A stretch of DNA of 60,425 nucleotides, taken from positions 1 through 60,425 of the forward strand of contig JAIQFI010000039.1 of assembly GCA_020073345.1 (NCBI GenBank). The letters run 5' to 3'. The notes under the pieces were generated by a model. The model was given only the letters and a program-made list of their open reading frames with translations. It was not told where the DNA came from and ran no database searches. Shown here piece by piece: positions 32,303-41,404 of this stretch (within the stretch, counting starts at the first letter, position 1; every line of letters starts with the position of its first letter). Source of the stretch: Terriglobia bacterium (GTDB taxonomy: Bacteria > Acidobacteriota > Terriglobia > Bryobacterales > Bryobacteraceae). The translations under genes were made by a program, and so were the position numbers.

Positions 32303-33996
32303 TGGGAGTCTCGGGCGCGAAAGGGCAGCCGGATGCCCGCGCGGGTCTGCCGCCGGCCGCTCTCGTCGTTCTGCATCCTTCCGGCCAGCGCACCCGCACG
32401 GTGATCGAAACGCTGCCGTTCCTGATCGGCCGCCAGCCGGACAATCATCTGGTCCTGCGCGATAACCGCGCATCTCGCACCCATGCCCGCATCATCGCTG
32501 AAAAGGGCCACTACGTTTTGGAGGATCTGGACAGCCGCCACGGCACCTTCGTCAACGGCGAGCGTGTGGCGCGCCACATCCTGCGCAACTCGGATCGCAT
32601 CGATCTGGGCGTCCCGGAATCCTACCAGCTGACCTTTACGCTCGAAGCCGGCGAGATCAATCGAATCATGGATCAGATCTCGTCCACTTCCCGCCCCGGC
32701 GGCATGGGCGACAATAATCTGGCCAAGCTCCGCTCGCTGGTGGAGGTTGCGCGGGCGCTGCAGAACTCGCTTTCCACGCAAGAAGTTCTGATCGCGGTTG
32801 TGGACGCCGCGCTCGCGGTCACCGGCTGCGAGCGGGGATTTCTGCTGCTGCGCAAGGGCGACAGCCTGGAGGTGGCGGTGTCGCGCGATCTGGAGGGCAA
32901 AGCGCTCGATGCCGGCGATCTGCGCGTGCCGACTTCGGTGATCCAGCGCGCGCTGAACTCGCGCCGCGAGCTGCTCTCCATGTCGTTCGATCCAGGAGCT
33001 CAGAACACGCTCGAAGGAGTCGACCGAAGCGTGGCGGCGCTGGAATTGCGGAGCGCCGTGTGCGTGCCGTTGGTGCAGGTGCAAAGCGGGTCCATGGAAG
33101 AAACCCGGATCGCATCGTATGCCCAGCAGACCGTCGGGCTGCTGTATCTGGATTCGCGCGTCTCGCCCGCCGATCTTTCGGCGGGAAACCGCGAAGTGCT
33201 CACGACGCTGGCGATCGAGGCGTCCACGATTCTCGAAAACGCGCGGCTGATGGAGGACCAGCACATCAAGTTGCGCATGGAGAGCGAGCTGAAGATCGCG
33301 CGCGATATCCAGCAGGGACTCGCCCCGGTGTCACTCCCCAGCGAGGGATGGTTTCGCGCGGCCGGATCGAGCTGGGCGTCCAACGAAGTCGGCGGCGATT
33401 ATTTCGACGTCCGGCAGGTATCCGCGGACGTCTGGGCGGCGGTGGTCGCCGATGTGTCGGGGAAAGGTGTCAGCTCGGCTTTGCTCGCGAGCCTGCTGCA
33501 GGGCGCCTTTCTGATGGCTTCGGGCGACTTTGCCGAGATCGAGCCGACCATGTCGCACCTGAACCGGTTCCTGCTGGAGCGCGCCCGCGGCGAAAAATAC
33601 GCGACCGTGTTCTACTGCATGGTGAATTCCGAGGGGCTGCTCAGTTATTCGAACGCCGGACACTGCGCGCCGTTCCTGGTGAGCAGTGACGGACGCCTGC
33701 GCAAGCTGCACACCTCCGGAATGCCGGAGGGCATGCTGGAGGAGGCCCAGTTTGAGGTGATCCAGATGCAGCTGGAGACGGGCGATAAGATCGTGATCTA
33801 CAGCGACGGATTGACCGAGGCGGAAAATGCCGCGGGCGAGTTCTTCGATACCGAACGGCTGCGGGCCTGTTTGCGCGAAAACGCCTCGATGGGCGCGGCC
33901 GAGCTTCACAAAGTGCTGCTGAGCACACTGGACGCCTTTGTCGAGGGCGGCGTGATCCGCGACGACATTACCGCACTCGTGCTCGAATATAGCTAA
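32302..33996 (+). CDS. FHA-GAF-PP2C (SpoIIE/RsbU-type) phosphatase
   Basis: 564 residues, three domains. The FHA domain (~20-115) has FLIGRQPDNHLVL, Ser 58 in RASRTHARI and GTFVNG, with phosphothreonine-binding residues intact. The GAF domain (~135-325) begins LRSLVEVARALQNSLSTQEV. The PP2C/SpoIIE domain (~350-563) has GGDYFDV, VVADVSGKGVSSALLASLLQ, YSNAGHCAPFLV and IVIYSDGLTEAEN, with the metal-binding Asp residues present. It probably dephosphorylates an anti-anti-sigma-type protein in response to a small molecule and a phospho-partner. Translation is coupled to fur. No anti-sigma genes are nearby. Confidence 0.92.
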   Translation: MGVSGAKGQPDARAGLPPAALVVLHPSGQRTRTVIETLPFLIGRQPDNHLVLRDNRASRTHARIIAEKGHYVLEDLDSRHGTFVNGERVARHILRNSDRIDLGVPESYQLTFTLEAGEINRIMDQISSTSRPGGMGDNNLAKLRSLVEVARALQNSLSTQEVLIAVVDAALAVTGCERGFLLLRKGDSLEVAVSRDLEGKALDAGDLRVPTSVIQRALNSRRELLSMSFDPGAQNTLEGVDRSVAALELRSAVCVPLVQVQSGSMEETRIASYAQQTVGLLYLDSRVSPADLSAGNREVLTTLAIEASTILENARLMEDQHIKLRMESELKIARDIQQGLAPVSLPSEGWFRAAGSSWASNEVGGDYFDVRQVSADVWAAVVADVSGKGVSSALLASLLQGAFLMASGDFAEIEPTMSHLNRFLLERARGEKYATVFYCMVNSEGLLSYSNAGHCAPFLVSSDGRLRKLHTSGMPEGMLEEAQFEVIQMQLETGDKIVIYSDGLTEAENAAGEFFDTERLRACLRENASMGAAELHKVLLSTLDAFVEGGVIRDDITALVLEYS

Positions 33997-33998
33997 CG

Positions 33999-35234
33999 GT
34001 GCTGCGCGTACTCTACACCGCAGCGCACGGGGGATTTTCGGCTGAGGCTGTGCCCCTGGGCGGCGGGGCTGCGGTATTCGAACATCTGATTGAGGAATGG
34101 TCGCGCACGCGGCCGTTCGAGTTGCAAACCATCACGCCTGTGATTCTGGGGGACTCCGCGCCGCGGGGCGGGGAACTGGTCAAGTTCGGCGAGCGCGACT
34201 ATGCCCGGTTTTGCCGCGATTTCGAATGCGCCTCGACCGCCGAGATCCTTCGGCACGATCCGGCGCATACGGTGGTTCTGGCGAACGACGTTTCCGAAGG
34301 CCCGGATTTCGCTGCGCTCGCGGCGCGCGGATATCGCGTGTACACCATCTATCACGTGGACGTGGTGGCCTACGTCGCCGCGATCTACGGTAGAGGCGCG
34401 ATAGCGCCAGAGACTACGGTTCGCTGGTATCGGCGACTGCGATGGTGTTTGCCGGACATCGCCAAGCTGGTTTGGAAAAAGCAGGAATCGAGCGCGCGGC
34501 ACTCCCGGGGGTTGATTGTGCCGTCGGAGGGCATGCGCGAGGTGCTGCTGCGGTGCTATCCCGATTGCCTGTCGCAAAAAGGATCGCCGGGAAAGATCCA
34601 CGTGCTGCCTTGGGGCAACTGGAATCCGGATGCGCCTGGAGATCCAGAGCCGCTGCGTCGGGAGTTCGGAATTCCGGACAACGCGCGCGTGCTGCTGACG
34701 CTCAGCCGGATATCGCCGGAGAAGGGACAGGATCTACTCTTGGAAGCGCTGCTCGACTGGGAGCGGCGGGACGACTTCCCGGCGTATCCGTTGTGGCTGT
34801 TCGTGTGCGGGGATGCCGCGTTCATGCAAGGGCAGAGATTCTTGAAAGAACTGCACCAACGAGCAGCGCGACTGAAGCGCACTCGCGTGGTGTTTCCCGG
34901 ATACGTCACCGGCGAGCGTAAGCGAGCGTTTCTGGCTCTGGCGGACTTGTACGTGTTCCCATCGAGGCATGAAAGCTACGGCTTGACGCTGATGGAGGCG
35001 CTGGCGGCGGGCTTACCCGCAGTGTGTCTGGATACCAGTGGAGCGCGCAGCGTCATGCGGGAAGAGTTTGGAGCTCTGGTTCCCCCGGGCGGATTGCGCG
35101 CGGCGATCGCGAGACTGTTGGCCGACGAACGGGGCCTAAAGGAGATGGAAGCGGCGGCCAGGGAGTTCGCGCGTTCACAACGTTTTACACACCGGGCTGC
35201 AGAGCTCGCGCGCCTTATTGCCGATCCGCGATAG
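33999..35234 (+). CDS. Glycosyltransferase family 4-like (GT-B)
   Basis: 411 residues from GTG 33999, two bases after the phosphatase stop. The acceptor domain starts VLYTAAHGGFSAEAVPLGGG. The donor domain has LLTLSRISPEKGQDLLLEAL, VVFPGYVTGERKRAFLALAD and the E-x7-E block FPSRHESYGLTLMEALAAGL, typical of GT4. It probably acts in the cytoplasm on a surface glycan or glycolipid; donor and acceptor are unknown. Its 3' end overlaps the convergent small gene by 20 bp. Confidence 0.85.
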   Translation: MLRVLYTAAHGGFSAEAVPLGGGAAVFEHLIEEWSRTRPFELQTITPVILGDSAPRGGELVKFGERDYARFCRDFECASTAEILRHDPAHTVVLANDVSEGPDFAALAARGYRVYTIYHVDVVAYVAAIYGRGAIAPETTVRWYRRLRWCLPDIAKLVWKKQESSARHSRGLIVPSEGMREVLLRCYPDCLSQKGSPGKIHVLPWGNWNPDAPGDPEPLRREFGIPDNARVLLTLSRISPEKGQDLLLEALLDWERRDDFPAYPLWLFVCGDAAFMQGQRFLKELHQRAARLKRTRVVFPGYVTGERKRAFLALADLYVFPSRHESYGLTLMEALAAGLPAVCLDTSGARSVMREEFGALVPPGGLRAAIARLLADERGLKEMEAAAREFARSQRFTHRAAELARLIADPR

Positions 35235-35412
35235 CTTTATTGGCAAGATCCAGGAGTTTGGAGCAGCAGCCGCTCATCTGGATGGTGACGTCGCGCAAAG
35301 TGCTCCCGTTGAATTTCAATCGGGGCGGCTGGCGATGATCCGGACAGCGGACGGCTTCCAGCTTTCGCGCCGTGTTCTGCTTAAACTCGTCAATCGAAAC
35401 TCGCGGAGACAT
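35215..35412 (-). CDS. Small conserved-looking protein with CxxH and CC motifs
   Basis: 65 residues: MSPRVSIDEFKQNTARKLEA, then VRCPDHRQPPRLKFNGSTLR and a helical end with QMSGCCSKLLDLANKAIADR. The C-P-D-H-x-Q-P-P-R pattern followed by G-C-C and a terminal amphipathic helix looks like a small folded domain, perhaps metal- or redox-binding through the three Cys and the His. It is convergent with the glycosyltransferase (20-bp overlap) and divergent from dnaG by 97 bp. I cannot name the family. Confidence 0.58.
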   Translation of the reverse strand: MSPRVSIDEFKQNTARKLEAVRCPDHRQPPRLKFNGSTLRDVTIQMSGCCSKLLDLANKAIADRQ

Positions 35413-35509
35413 CCCCAGAGCATTCTAGCATGGAAATGTTTTTTCGCTCCATGGGATAATTTAAGCAACCCTCCCCCGTAGTTAGGCACGTGGTCAGATC
35501 GCAGTACGC

Positions 35510-37270
35510 ATGGACTTCGTCGAGCAGCTCAAGTCATCGATCGACATCGTCAAGGTGGCGGGAGAATACGTGCGCCTCAAGCGCGTGGGCGCCACCGGAC
35601 GCTACGTGGGGCTGTGCCCCTTCCATCAGGAAAAGACGCCGTCCTTCAGCGTGAACCAGACCCGCCAGTTCTACAAGTGTTTCGGCTGCGGCGTGGGTGG
35701 CGACGCCATCAAGTTCGTGGAGGAGATCGAGGGGCTTAGCTTCTGGGAGACCGTCAAGATGCTGGCCGAGCGCTACGGCGTTCCCATGCCCAAGCGCTCC
35801 GACTACTCCGACGCGGAATCGAAGTTGCGGGGCGCGCTGATGGACATGCACGCCATCGCCGCGCGGCTGTTTCAAGACAATTTGCGCGGTCCGCAGGGCG
35901 CGGAGGCGCGGGCCTATCTCGAAAAGCGCGGCGTGTCGCAGGAAGTGATCGATACCTTCGAGATTGGCTACGCTGAGCCGTCCGGCCAAGCTCTTACGCG
36001 GAAACTTTCGGACCGAATCTTTTCCGTGGAACAGCTGGAAGCCTCCGGGCTGGTGCGCAAGCGGAATGAGGGGACAGGGTATTACGACAACTTCCGAGGG
36101 CGGCTGATGTTCCCGATTCATAATGAGTCGGGCAAGGCGATCGCCTTTGGCGGGCGAGCCATGAACGACGAGGATCAGCCGAAATACTTGAACTCACCCG
36201 AAACGCCGGTCTACAAGAAGACATCTGTCTTGTATAACCTCCATCGCGCGCGCGACGCCGTGCGCCGTTCGGGGCGCGTGGTGCTGGTGGAAGGCTATAT
36301 GGACGTGATCGGCGTTTACGCCGCCGGAGTGAAAGAGGTGGTGGCGAGCTGCGGGACCGCGCTTACCAACGGCCAGGTCCGGACCCTGCATCGCCACGCC
36401 GATACGGTGGTGGTGAATTTCGATCCGGACACGGCGGGCGCGAACGCCACCGAAAAAGCGATTCAGCTTCTTCTGGACGAAGGCTTGCACGTTCGAGTAG
36501 TGGCGCTGGACGGAGGTCTCGACCCCGACGAATACTGCAAGCGCAACGGTGCCGAGGCGTACGTCGCGAAACTGGATGGCGCGGCGACCTACTTCCACTG
36601 GCTGGCCGACCGGGCCCGGACGCGCTTCGACATGAAAACGTCCGAAGGGAAAGTCGCCGCCTTCAAATTTTTGCTTCCCGCCGTACAGAAGATCAGCAAT
36701 AAGCTGGAGCAGGCAGCCACTGTCAACGATCTGGCGTCGTACCTGGGCGTGGATCCCGGACTGGTGCTGGATCAATTCAAGAAATCCGCAGCCGACCGGC
36801 GCGCGCCGGTTCCGCAAGCGAAGCCCGCCAGCGCGATTCCGCCCATGGAACGGATCCTGCTGAACGCGTTGCTTGCGAGCGACCGGGCACGCACCGATAT
36901 GCTGCCCGCGCTGCTTCCGGAACTGACGGATACCTTTGTAACTCGCGAAGTTTTCGAAGGATTGCGCCAAGTGGCGGGAGCCGGCGATGCGTTCTCTTAT
37001 TCCGTTCTGGAGGGCCGTTTACAGGGTCCCGGAAAGGAACTATTGCGTGACGCGGTTACAGCCGATGAGTCTACAGGAGGATCTGTGTCTTGGGAACAAG
37101 CGCAGGCCTGCCTGCGACGTTTGGAAAGCGATTTTCGCAAACGCCAGCTCGGCGAATTGCGCACGCGGGTGAAGTCGGCCGAGCGCGAAGGGCGAGTGGA
37201 GGAAGCGCTATCCTGGATGGCGGAGTTGAGCCGTTTGGAACGGGAAAGCAGGGGAACCTCCGGCGGATGA
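35510..37270 (+). CDS. dnaG: DNA primase DnaG
   Basis: 586 residues from ATG 35510 (MDFVEQLKSSIDIVKVAGEY), the usual start. The zinc-binding domain has Cys 36, His 39, Cys 57 and Cys 60 (LCPFHQEKTPSFSVN, KCFGCG). The RNA-polymerase/TOPRIM core has GRLMFPIHNESGKAIAFGGR, VLVEGYMDVIG and NFDPDTAGANAT. A helicase-binding C-terminal domain follows (~450-586). It makes primers for replication. A GATAAT -10-like element lies at 35455-35460. It is followed by rpoD after 50 bp, the common dnaG-rpoD macromolecular-synthesis arrangement. Confidence 0.97.
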   Translation: MDFVEQLKSSIDIVKVAGEYVRLKRVGATGRYVGLCPFHQEKTPSFSVNQTRQFYKCFGCGVGGDAIKFVEEIEGLSFWETVKMLAERYGVPMPKRSDYSDAESKLRGALMDMHAIAARLFQDNLRGPQGAEARAYLEKRGVSQEVIDTFEIGYAEPSGQALTRKLSDRIFSVEQLEASGLVRKRNEGTGYYDNFRGRLMFPIHNESGKAIAFGGRAMNDEDQPKYLNSPETPVYKKTSVLYNLHRARDAVRRSGRVVLVEGYMDVIGVYAAGVKEVVASCGTALTNGQVRTLHRHADTVVVNFDPDTAGANATEKAIQLLLDEGLHVRVVALDGGLDPDEYCKRNGAEAYVAKLDGAATYFHWLADRARTRFDMKTSEGKVAAFKFLLPAVQKISNKLEQAATVNDLASYLGVDPGLVLDQFKKSAADRRAPVPQAKPASAIPPMERILLNALLASDRARTDMLPALLPELTDTFVTREVFEGLRQVAGAGDAFSYSVLEGRLQGPGKELLRDAVTADESTGGSVSWEQAQACLRRLESDFRKRQLGELRTRVKSAEREGRVEEALSWMAELSRLERESRGTSGG

Positions 37271-37320
37271 TTGTTGTACACTGAAATGCATTCGGAGATG
37301 ATCCATCCGGCGGATCAAAA

Positions 37321-39048
37321 TTGCCGGGTGAACCGCAAGCGAAACTGAATCGGGGACGAGTGGCGAGCGAAGAAAAAGTCGGCCGGCTGAAACAGCTGAT
37401 GGACTCCGGCAAGGAGAAGGGCTACGTCCTTTACGACGAAGTCAATGAGCTGCTGACGGACGAGTTTCCGGGCGGGCGCGAACTGGACGACCTGCTCAGC
37501 GAACTCGACACGGCGGGCGTCGAGATCCTGGAAGAGCCCAAAATCGAGTTCGATAAGAAGCTCGAAGAGGGCGAAGAACCCAACGAGCTGGAGCTGACCC
37601 AGGACTTCAGCGACAAGACCAACGATCCGGTGCGCATGTACCTGCGCGAGATGGGCACCGTGCCGCTGCTCACGCGCGAAGGCGAGATCGAGCTGGCCAA
37701 GCGCATCGAACGGGGACAGGCCGCGGTGCGCAAGTCGCTCTCCCGTTCGCCGCTGGTGATCCGTGAGATTCTGGCGCTGGCCGAGACGGTTTCGCAGGAT
37801 GCTTCCACGGTGCGCGACATCCTGGTGATGCCGGATCTGGTGGTGACCGATGAGAACGTCATCGAGCAGGCGGAAGCGCTGCAGCGGATCCTGCTGGAAA
37901 TCGAAAAGCATTACAAGAAAGCCCAGCAATTCCGGCAAAAATTGCAAGCCATCTCGCGGGGAATGAAGCCCAAGGCACACCGGTCGCTGCGCTGGAACCT
38001 GGCGCGCACCATGGTGCTCACCTCGCGGCTGATCCGGGGCATTCCGTTCAGTTCGACTTCGCGGCGCTCGCTGGCGGGCCGCTTGCGGCTGGCTGTGGAC
38101 GAGCTGCGGCCACTGGAGAAAGAAATCGCGCGCATTCAAAGGAAGCTGGAGGCGTCTACTCCCAACGGGGCGCACGGCGGCGCGGCGGCGTTGCGCAAGG
38201 AGTTGCGGTCGCACAGCCAGCGCATCCAGCATCACGAAGAGGAGTCCGGCGCCAGTGCGACGGAATTGCGGCGCACGCTGCAGATCGTTGAGCGTGGCGA
38301 GCTGGAAGCCGAGATCGCCAAGAAGCAACTGATCGAGGCCAACCTGCGGTTGGTGGTTTCCATCGCCAAGCGCTATACCAATCGCGGCCTGCAGTTCCTG
38401 GACCTGATCCAGGAAGGCAATATCGGGTTGATGAAAGCCGTGGACAAGTTCGATTACCTGCGCGGCTACAAGTTTTCCACTTACGCCACCTGGTGGGTGC
38501 GGCAGGCCATCACGCGCGCCATTGCGGATCAGGCCCGGACCATTCGCATCCCGGTGCACATGATCGAAACGATCAACAAGCTGGTGCGCATCCAGCGGCA
38601 GTTGCAACAGGATCTGGGCCGCGAGCCTACCACCGAAGAGCTATCCGTCAAGATGGAGCTGCCGGTGGGCAAGGTGCGCAAGGTGCTGCGGATCGCGCAG
38701 GAACCGATTTCCCTCGAAACACCGGTGGGCGAGGAAGAAGAGTCGCATCTGGGCGACTTCATCGTGGACCGCAGAGTGGTATCGCCCTCCGAGGCGGTGA
38801 TCAATCTGAATCTGCGCGAGCAGACGGCGGAAGTACTTAAGACTTTGAGCCCGCGCGAAGAGAAGATCATCAAGATGCGCTTCGGGCTGCAGGATGGCAG
38901 CGAGCACACCTTGGAAGAGGTCGGCCAGCACTTTGCGGTAACGCGCGAGCGCATCCGGCAGATCGAGGCAAAGGCGCTGCGGAAGCTGCGTCATCCGAGC
39001 CGAAGCCACCGGCTGCGGGCGTTCTTGGAAACGTCGCTGCGGGATTAA
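37321..39048 (+). CDS. rpoD: Primary sigma factor RpoD (sigma-70)
   Basis: 575 residues from TTG 37321; GTG 37360, with GGGGA close upstream, is an equally possible start. Region 1.1 is at ~15-75. Region 1.2 is [20 protein letters not shown]. An inserted, partly charged non-conserved segment (~185-310) follows. Regions 2.1-2.4 read [20 protein letters not shown] to [20 protein letters not shown]. Region 3 follows, then region 4.2 ([20 protein letters not shown]). The end FLETSLRD is typical of sigma-70. It directs housekeeping transcription. A degenerate copy of its last ~110 bp lies downstream at 39500-39610. Confidence 0.96.
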   Translation: MPGEPQAKLNRGRVASEEKVGRLKQLMDSGKEKGYVLYDEVNELLTDEFPGGRELDDLLSELDTAGVEILEEPKIEFDKKLEEGEEPNELELTQDFSDKTNDPVRMYLREMGTVPLLTREGEIELAKRIERGQAAVRKSLSRSPLVIREILALAETVSQDASTVRDILVMPDLVVTDENVIEQAEALQRILLEIEKHYKKAQQFRQKLQAISRGMKPKAHRSLRWNLARTMVLTSRLIRGIPFSSTSRRSLAGRLRLAVDELRPLEKEIARIQRKLEASTPNGAHGGAAALRKELRSHSQRIQHHEEESGASATELRRTLQIVERGELEAEIAKKQLIEANLRLVVSIAKRYTNRGLQFLDLIQEGNIGLMKAVDKFDYLRGYKFSTYATWWVRQAITRAIADQARTIRIPVHMIETINKLVRIQRQLQQDLGREPTTEELSVKMELPVGKVRKVLRIAQEPISLETPVGEEEESHLGDFIVDRRVVSPSEAVINLNLREQTAEVLKTLSPREEKIIKMRFGLQDGSEHTLEEVGQHFAVTRERIRQIEAKALRKLRHPSRSHRLRAFLETSLRD

Positions 39049-39053
39049 CGACT

Positions 39054-39269
39054 CTATCGAAGTTGATCGAACTCTTTTTCCGTGGTCCCAAGTTGTTTCA
39101 GAATCCGATAGAAAAGCGGCGGACCGATTTGGTGGCCGCCATGGATCGGAATGGTGGTAGCACGGCCGTCCGGGTGGATCCATCGCTCGTGACTCCCGGT
39201 TTGCCTCGCTTTTCGGAATCCAAGCTTGCTGGCTGCTCGCTGGAATTCGCCCGAACGGGCGCTAGGCAT
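39054..39269 (-). CDS. hicA: HicA-family toxin
   Basis: 71 residues with the HicA dsRBD-like fold: a helix KLGFRKARQ, the catalytic GSHERW with His 27, a strand GRATTIPIHGGHQI, and PLFYRILKQLGTTEKEFDQL at the end. HicA is an mRNA interferase. It overlaps hicB by 8 bp and lies downstream of it, the reverse of the most common hicAB order. It converges on rpoD with only 5 bp between stop codons. Confidence 0.9.
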   Translation of the reverse strand: MPSARSGEFQRAASKLGFRKARQTGSHERWIHPDGRATTIPIHGGHQIGPPLFYRILKQLGTTEKEFDQLR

Positions 39270-39474
39270 GAACGATCTCGGTGGTGTCGACCGGGAGCGC
39301 TTGGTTCCTTTCCTTGTACTCCTCCGAAATCAATTGGAATACGGCGGCGAGTTCGGCGAGAGCCTCCTCGCGCGTGGACATCAGGGCATGGCAGCCGGGT
39401 ATGGCTGGGATCTCCGCCACCCAGCCTTGCGGTTGGTTACGATACAAGACCACTTTGTAGTCATCAAAGCCCAT
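39262..39474 (-). CDS. hicB: HicB-family antitoxin, short form
   Basis: 70 residues from ATG 39474; a GTG two codons upstream is an alternative. The HicB core is intact: YKVVLYRNQPQGWVAEIPAI, PGCHALMSTREEALAELAAV and FQLISEEYKERNQ. The DNA-binding HTH/RHH tail of long HicB proteins is absent, so autoregulation must come from elsewhere or be lacking. A TACAAT hexamer lies just before the start on this strand, inside the edge of the rpoD-like fragment region. It neutralises HicA by binding its active site. Confidence 0.88.
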   Translation of the reverse strand: MGFDDYKVVLYRNQPQGWVAEIPAIPGCHALMSTREEALAELAAVFQLISEEYKERNQALPVDTTEIVHA

Positions 39475-39499
39475 CGACACTTATTGTACTGCTTTCAAA

Positions 39500-39610
39500 G
39501 TCACGCGCGAGACCATCCGGCAGATCGAAGCGAAGGCACTGCGCAAGTCTGCGTCACCCGAGCCGGAGCCACCGGCCACGGGCGTTTTGGGAAACGTCGC
39601 TGCGGATTAA
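39500..39610 (+). pseudogene. Degenerate duplicate of the rpoD 3' end
   Basis: This stretch aligns with the last ~111 bp of rpoD (38938-39048), region 4.2 to the stop codon. By eye there are about twelve mismatches plus a one-base insertion near 39548 and a one-base deletion just before the final ATTAA. In frame it starts [16 protein letters not shown] and then shifts, so it is non-functional. It follows hicBA, so the toxin-antitoxin pair is flanked by the intact rpoD end on one side and this remnant on the other. Confidence 0.8.
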
Positions 39611-39647
39611 GCCTCGAGTGGCGTTCTAAATTCGCGAGCCCGACGTA

Positions 39648-41351
39648 CTACTGCCAGGAGATGGTTTTGGAGACGAACTGGCCGTCGGAGAGGTCGACCT
39701 GAAGTTCCTGGCTCTCGCTGCCTCTGACCACTTGCACTTTGTGCGGACCCACGGGCAAGGTCAGGCTCACGGGGGTCTTCTGAGGGTGTTCTCGGCCGTC
39801 GATCAACACCGTCAATCCCGCGGGGTTGGTGATCAGGTTGAGCGTGCCGCTCAGCGGAACCAGATCCACGATCAGGCCGGTGTCATTGGGGATGGTGATG
39901 ATCTTCTGGGTTTCGCGGTATCCGGCGTGGCGCAGGACGAAGGTGTGGCGCCCGGCCGGCAACGTGAGATTGCACGGACTGGTACAGGCGATCCCGGACG
40001 TATCGAACACGGCCGTCGCGCCGGCGGGCGTAGTGGTTAATTGGAACGAACCCTCTTTCTGAAGCGATGGAACAGGGGGCACAGCGGCTGCGACTTTCTG
40101 AGGCGGTGGCGCGGGCTCGGCTGGTGGCGGTTCCGGCCGCGGCGCGGCTTCCACCGGCGGTGCGGTGTCCACGGGCGCAGGCTGTGAAACTGCGGTTGCC
40201 GGAGCAGACGGCGGAGCTTGCGGCTGCGCCGGCTGAGTCCGAGGTGCTTGCGTAACGATAAACGCGGCGATACCCAATACCGCCACCGTAGCCACACCGA
40301 CCAGCACATTGCGCAATGTGTGGCTGGGCTCAGGCTCGATTTCGAGAATCGGAGGTGGAGCGGGAGGCGGAGACGGCGGCATGATCCGCGTCGCATCGTT
40401 ATCTCCTGGGTTAACCGCGGCCGGGCTAATGGCAACCGGGCGCGTGTCGGCTACCGTCTCGGCCAGTTCGCCGTGCGAGCCGGCGGTGGGCATATTGGGG
40501 CTCGATCCGCGCGGCAGCGGGGTCCAGGCGGGATTGGCATTGCAGGCCGTGGCCAGCGCGTTGATGAACTCGGTGCAGGTGCCGTAACGGTCTTCCGGAA
40601 CTTTCGCCAGCGCCCTGTTGAGAATTGTTTCCACCTGCGGGCTCAGTGTGCTGTTCAGGCGCTGCGGCGGCAGCGGATCTTCCCGGACGATTTTGTACAG
40701 CAGCGTCGGCAGGTATTCTGCCGCGAAGGGTTTTTCGCCGGTCAGCGCCTCGTAAACGATCACGGCCAGCGAAAACTGGTCGGCGCCGCCCGTGATGACG
40801 GTGCTCTGCACCTGCTCGGGCGACATGTAACTGGGCGTGCCCATCATGGTGCCGGCCAGCGTCATCTGCTGGGACATGATCTTGGCGACGCCGAAATCCG
40901 TGATCTTGGCCGTGCCGTCTTCATGGATCATGATGTTGGCCGGTTTTATATCGCGGTGCACGATGCCCTTCTTATGGGCGTAGTCGAGCGCGCCGGCCGT
41001 CTGGCGGAAGATGCTGAGCAGAGTTTCCTTGTCAGGCGTCTTATCCACCTTGAGCATTTTTTCGAGCGGCGGGCCGTTGACGAACTCCATGAAGATGTAC
41101 GCCATGCCGTTTTCCTCGGCAATGTCATAAATCGTGACGATGTTAGGGTGCGAAAGAATGCCGGCGGATTGCGCCTCGCGAAACAGGCGCTCCTTGAGCC
41201 GGACCCGCTCGCTCTCATCCGTCAGGTCCTGAAGCCGGATGCTCTTGATGGCGATGGTGCGTCCGATGGCCGGGTCCAGAGCCTTATAAACGATCCCCAT
41301 GGCGCCCCGGCCCAATTCGGATACGATCTGGTATCGCCCGACTTGTTGCAC
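39648..41351 (-). CDS. Transmembrane Ser/Thr kinase with PEGA domains
   Basis: 567 residues, GTG start (MQQVGRYQIVSELGRGAMG). The kinase domain (~6-265) has the Gly loop, IAIKSI lysine, IVHRDIKPANIMI, ITDFGVAKI and GTPSYMSPEQV; all catalytic residues are present. Then come a Pro-rich juxtamembrane part, one TM helix (~355-375; VLVGVATVAVLGIAAFIV), a Pro/Ala-rich linker and two PEGA domains (QLTTTPAGATAVFDTSG, LNLITNPAGLTVLIDGREHP) outside. PEGA domains probably bind the cell wall or surface. TAAAAT about 10 bp before the GTG suggests a very short leader. Confidence 0.92.
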   Translation of the reverse strand: MQQVGRYQIVSELGRGAMGIVYKALDPAIGRTIAIKSIRLQDLTDESERVRLKERLFREAQSAGILSHPNIVTIYDIAEENGMAYIFMEFVNGPPLEKMLKVDKTPDKETLLSIFRQTAGALDYAHKKGIVHRDIKPANIMIHEDGTAKITDFGVAKIMSQQMTLAGTMMGTPSYMSPEQVQSTVITGGADQFSLAVIVYEALTGEKPFAAEYLPTLLYKIVREDPLPPQRLNSTLSPQVETILNRALAKVPEDRYGTCTEFINALATACNANPAWTPLPRGSSPNMPTAGSHGELAETVADTRPVAISPAAVNPGDNDATRIMPPSPPPAPPPILEIEPEPSHTLRNVLVGVATVAVLGIAAFIVTQAPRTQPAQPQAPPSAPATAVSQPAPVDTAPPVEAAPRPEPPPAEPAPPPQKVAAAVPPVPSLQKEGSFQLTTTPAGATAVFDTSGIACTSPCNLTLPAGRHTFVLRHAGYRETQKIITIPNDTGLIVDLVPLSGTLNLITNPAGLTVLIDGREHPQKTPVSLTLPVGPHKVQVVRGSESQELQVDLSDGQFVSKTISWQ

Positions 41352-41379
41352 TTATTTCGATTTTAGCGCACGCGTCGGG

Positions 41380-41385
41380 TACAAT
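41380..41385 (+). promoter_or_regulatory. TACAAT -10-like element of the DinB gene
   Basis: TACAAT lies 19 bp before the ATG, with GGAGG (41392-41396) between. No convincing -35 is visible. The 53-bp gap to the divergent kinase gene must hold both promoters. Confidence 0.4.
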
Positions 41386-41404
41386 CTTTGTGGAGGATAC
41401 TTTC

